Below, piece by piece: positions 59,881 to 64,000 of a DNA stretch of 64,000 nucleotides; position 1 is the first letter of the stretch; every line of letters begins with the position of its first letter. The stretch is from Dugong dugon (Eukaryota > Chordata > Mammalia > Sirenia > Dugongidae), in assembly GCA_030035585.1 (NCBI GenBank), contig CM057465.1:33994001-34058000 (forward strand), given 5' to 3'. The notes beneath the pieces were generated by a model. The model was not told the origin of the DNA and did not search any database. It saw only the letters and a program-made list of their open reading frames with translations. The translations under genes were made by a program, and so were the position numbers.

Positions 59881-59891
59881 TACTCCAACAT

Positions 59892-61637
59892 ACTTACTTA
59901 TACTGATGCTTTAAAGTCCCAGAATTATAATCTGTCGATCTCTCACTTATTCACTTGATGATGCTGTTGTCTGGGAACTCAGCTAGAGCATCCAAAGAAT
60001 CCCTGCATGGCTTCACATCCTGGCAATTCTCTCCACATGGTCTGTTCTTCCTTACAACATGGTGGCTGTTCAGAGTTGGACTTCTTCTATGATGGCTCAG
60101 GGCTCCAAAAGTAAGTGTTTCAGCAGCAAAGTAGAAACTGCATTACCTTTTATGAAGTAACATAGCAATGCTTCCATAGTTTGTTGGATGAAACAGTCAA
60201 AAAAGCCCACCCACAATCAAGAAAAGGGGTAGAGGAGGCATATATTCCACCTATCAATAGGAGAGGTTTTGAAGAATTTGAGACCATATTTTAAAACTGC
60301 CACAAAAGGTTTCATGTTAACTAAAGTATTTTATAGTTCTAACTCAGTAATCTTTGCCCAAAAGATCATTGGACCTAATGTCAGTAGTCCCTAGTGTTCT
60401 GTTCTGTGCTCGCTTTATGGTTCTCAACTCTTCGTTAGAATCACGTGGAAAGACTTTTTAAAATACCAATACCTGAGCCCCATACCCAGAGATTTCTGAT
60501 TTATTTGATCTGGAATTGGACTTTGAATTTTTTAAATGCTTAATGTCTTGTCTTTCAGCATCATGCTAGTTGTGCCCTTATTCATGGACACCTTTGGAGG
60601 CTTCTGACTCAGCGGTTTCAGAAATGGCTGCTCAGGTCCGATCAGTGAGAACAGGAAGAGTTGGGCAGGTATCTACCCTCTGGAGTAGGGGCAGAGGCTT
60701 TAAGGGGCTGGGTCTTGATGGTTCATGGCTATGTCAGTGGTATCTGGAAGGAGCTGAGGTTGTAAATGAGAAATCTGAGTGGCAGGGTGGAGGTATAACA
60801 GAAGAATGAGTAGCAAAGGCTGTGATCAGGAGAATATACACAGATGATGTTGGGCATTCCCTGTGCAAAAGACTTACTCTTCCCCTTCTCAAATCTGGGA
60901 ATAGGCTTTTACCATTTGGGGGTTCCAAATCCCAAGACTTATCACACTTTACAGAAACAAAAGATATATCACACTTCACAGAAAAAACGACACTGTAGTG
61001 AAATATAATTCATGTCAGTCAGCTCTAGAGCAAGACAGTCTGAGGTGTCCGGTGACTGGATCAACCTCCTCAGATATTTTTGTTTTCTTCCACTGCTGTA
61101 AGCACATCCCTGTTGGTGAGGCATCTGTTCTCAAAAGTTCAGTAAGAGAAGGGAGTTAGAAGCTGATTTTTCACCATGCAGGTACTAGAGAGATCATGGC
61201 TTCACATCTTGGCAATTCTCAGTCTCTGAATCAGTTTATCTGTTCTTAAACAGAGGGCTGCCACTTAAAATGGCCTTTGTTTTCAGCTATTCATGGGTCT
61301 AGGAATGTGATACATTTGCTTCTCTAACTACTAGCAAGTTCAGAGAGGGCAGAAAATTTATTCTTGGCTGACCAAAAGCAATATCCAAAAGAGCCTATGA
61401 TTGGCTCTTGCTCTTGACCTTAGCAACAATAATAATAATGATAAAATACTAATACCAAAGGGCAGAATGGCCCCTATCTCAAATGACATCCAGATGTCCA
61501 GCTGTTCGAAAGGAAGTGCCTAATCTGTGCTTATGTGTCCCATGGGAAACAGAGGGCATTCATTCTTTATCTTTTCTAGAATCCTTGTAATCCTTAGCAC
61601 TGTGGAATAAGGTCAGTTTCCTTAATGCTGTGTTCTG
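59892..61637. other. 5' flanking DNA, unassigned
   Basis: Apart from a MER5-like piece at 60415-60545, I see no gene or repeat that I can name. The short open frames here lack family resemblance and splice context. Confidence 0.45.
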
Positions 61638-61822
61638 TGTAGAGGGTCAGCCAAGAAGAGGAAGACCCTTAACGAGATAGATTGTCACAGTGGCTGCAAC
61701 AGTGGGCTCAAGCATAACAATGATCATGAGGATGGCACATGACAGGGCAATGTTTCCTTCTGTTGTACATAGGGTCACTGTGAGTTGGAACTGACTTGAC
61801 GGACCTAACAACAACAACAACA
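61638..61822 (+). mobile_element. RTE 3' end, short
   Basis: Only the terminal 180 bases of the RTE are present, from the GTAGAGGGTCAGC motif to the ACAACAACAAC tail, as expected for 5'-truncated target-primed insertion. Confidence 0.85.
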
Positions 61823-61852
61823 TGCACCTCACTAAATGAAAAAATAGTGTAT

Positions 61853-61895
61853 TTATGTGTGCATGTGTGTATGAGTGTGTATGTGTGTGTATATG
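61853..61895. repeat. TG-rich simple repeat
   Basis: A GTGTG/ATG run downstream of the short RTE tail. Confidence 0.85.
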
Positions 61896-62199
61896 CTGAG
61901 GGCAGGAATGGATGGGAAGGAGGTTGTGCTGAAACAAACATTCTTGATCATAACAGACCAGATACATTTTGAGCTGGGCTGGGTGGTTCTAGGAATAGTC
62001 TGAGAATGTAGATTGTAAAATGGGGCTCCACCCTTTTATGTTGTGCCACACTTATACTGCATGGTTTGGACATGGTTGTTGGAGGGACCACACTGGGCAG
62101 GACAGTAAAAATAGGGACTGACCACTGCCCTGGAACTGAGGTTGTAGAGAAAATAGGAGATACAAACTGCACCTTCACCTCCAGAGCCTTACCCAGAAG

Positions 62200-62470
62200 G
62201 GAAGAAATTCACTTTGAGCAGTAAAGATGTTGCTGGAAATTCTGGGTTCTGCTCAGCGCAACTCCATCCAACACCAAAAAGACAGAGACCAAGTTGGGGA
62301 GAACAAAAGGCAACTTTATTGGTTGGCCAAGCAAGGAGACAGATGGGGCTTCATGCCATCCAAGATTGCCTTGCAGGCAGCTTGTTGAGGCTGGTTTATA
62401 TAGGCAGGATTAGTTTTGGAATGACTCAAAATGAGAAGAAACAGCTGTAAACATCATTAATACTCAGAAC
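62200..62470. mobile_element. possible ERV LTR fragment
   Basis: GGCAACTTTATTGGTTGGCC and GGTTTATATAGGCAGG could be the reverse of an LTR with an AATAAA signal. I cannot name the family. Confidence 0.3.
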
Positions 62471-62479
62471 ACGGAAGGT

Positions 62480-64000
62480 ACAAAGTATGAGTCTAGGAAA
62501 ACTGAAATCATCAAAAATAAAATGGAACATATAAACATCGATGTCCTAGGCATTAGTGAGCTGAAATGGACTGATACTGGCCATTCTGAATTGGACAATC
62601 ATGTGGTCTACTATGTGGGGAATGACAGCTTGAAGAGGAATGGCACTGCATTCAAAGCTGAAATGGACTGATACTGGCCATTTTGAATTGGACAATCATG
62701 TGGTCTACTATGCGGGAATGACAACTTGAAGAGGAATGGCATTGCATTCACTGTCAAAAAGAACATTTCAAGATCTATCCTGAAGTACAACACTGTCAGT
62801 GATAGGATAATATCCATACACCTACAAGGAAGGCCAGTTAATATGACTATTACTCAAATTTACGCACCAACCACTAAGGCGAAAGATGTAGCAGTTGAAA
62901 ATTTCTACCAACGTCTGCAGCCTGAAATTGACTGAACGTGCAGTCAGGATGCATTGGTAACTACTGGTGATTGGAACGTGAAAGTTGGAAACGAAGAAGG
63001 ATTGGTAGTTGGAAAGTATGGACTTGGTCATAGAAATGATGCCGGAGATCACATGATAGAATTTTGCAAGACCAACAACTTATGCATTGCAAACACCTTT
63101 TTTGACCAACATAAATGGTGACTCTATGCATGGACCTCACCAGATGGAATACACAGGAATCATACTGACTACATCTGTGGAAAGAAATGATGGAGAAGCT
63201 TGATATCATCAGTGAGAACAAGGCCAGTGGCTGACTGCAGAACAGACCATCTATTACTCATGTGCAAGTTCAAGTTGAAACTGAAGAAAATTTGAACAAG
63301 CCCACGAGAGTCAAAGTACGATCTTGAGTATATCCCACCTGAATTTAGAGACCATCTCAAGAATAGACTTGATGCATTGAACACTAATGACTGAAGACCA
63401 GATGAATTGTGGAATGACATCAAGGACATCATACATGAAGCAAGCAAGAGGACATTAAAAAGGTAGAAAAGAAAGACAAGACCAAAATGGATGTCAGAAG
63501 AGACTCTGAAAGTTGCTCTTGAACATTGAGTAGCTAAAGCGAAAGGAAGAAATGATGAAGTGAGGGAGGTGAACAGAAGATTTCAAAGGGCAGCTCGAGA
63601 AGACAAAGCAAAGTATTATAATGACATGTGCAGAGAGCTGGAGATAGAAACCCAAAAGGGAAGAACATGCTCAGCACTTCTCAAGCTGAAAGAACTGAAG
63701 AAAAAATTCAAGCCTCGAGTTGCAATATTGGAGAATTCTATGGGGAAAATTAAATGATGCAGGAAGCATCAAAAGATGGAAGGAATACAGAATCACTATA
63801 CCAAAAAGAATTGGTTGATGTTCAACCATTTCAGGAGGTAGCATATGATCAGGAACTGATGGTACTGAAGGAAGAAGTCCAAGAGGCACTGAAGGCATCC
63901 AGAAATTAACAGAATATCAATTGAGATGTTTCAGCAAACGGATGCAGCGCTGGAAGTGCTAACTCATCTATGCCAAGAAATTTGGAACACAGCTACCTGG
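62480..64000 (+). mobile_element. RTE/BovB-type LINE, 5' part, runs off the window
   Basis: It is collinear with 19558-21165, covering the endonuclease and the start of the reverse-transcriptase region. A 98-base direct duplication (62560-62657 and 62658-62755) and many stops break the frame. The right end is outside the window. Confidence 0.88.

Noticed and set aside
1..64000. CRISPR arrays, operons, riboswitches or phage modules
   Set aside because: No regularly spaced short repeats or prokaryotic gene organisation is present. The window is vertebrate nuclear DNA.

Overview
This window is nuclear DNA of a placental mammal, almost certainly an afrotherian and most likely an elephant or close relative. 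Three things point there. First, the window holds one multi-exon gene with canonical GT-AG introns. Second, the interspersed repeats are dominated by tRNA-headed AfroSINE elements and by a BovB/RTE-type LINE whose 3' tail resembles theirs. Third, the L1 3' ends, MaLR-type LTRs, HAL1, MIR and MER5-type elements fit a eutherian genome. No bacterial, plasmid, phage or CRISPR feature was seen.

The only protein-coding host gene I can support is E2F7, an atypical E2F transcriptional repressor, on the minus strand. Twelve coding exons between 55805 (ATG) and 16941 (end of stop) were placed from splice sites and protein similarity. They join in frame to 2727 bases, or 908 codons plus stop; the human protein is about 911 residues. 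Both winged-helix DNA-binding domains are intact: DBD1 in exons 4-5 and DBD2 in exons 6-7. A CpG island at about 56.3-57.2 kb carries the promoter and a probable non-coding first exon. The 3' UTR runs about 3 kb to an AATAAA signal at 13945-13950.

Layout: 1-13.9 kb is 3' flanking DNA rich in repeats (RTE, AfroSINEs, MaLR LTR, lineage-type L1 3' ends). It includes a fragment of CPEB3 coding sequence embedded inside an L1 3' end. 13.9-16.9 kb is the E2F7 3' UTR. 16.9-55.8 kb holds the coding exons and introns, with nested insertions (L1 hit by RTE hit by SINE; L1 hit by a hAT-like element and a SINE; an MaLR LTR hit by a SINE). 55.8-57.3 kb is intron 1, exon 1 and promoter. 57.3-64 kb is 5' flanking DNA with L1, MaLR and AfroSINE copies and a second long RTE copy running off the end.

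Regulatory reading of E2F7: the island holds several E2F-like sites, two CCAAT boxes exactly 31 bases apart and, about 0.5 kb upstream, two abutting decamers resembling a p53 response element. Together with two KEN motifs in the protein and miR-26 and miR-302/372 seed matches in the 3' UTR, this fits what is known of E2F7 as an E2F- and p53-induced, APC/C-controlled cell-cycle repressor. Repeat family names and protein comparisons are from memory, not from a search.
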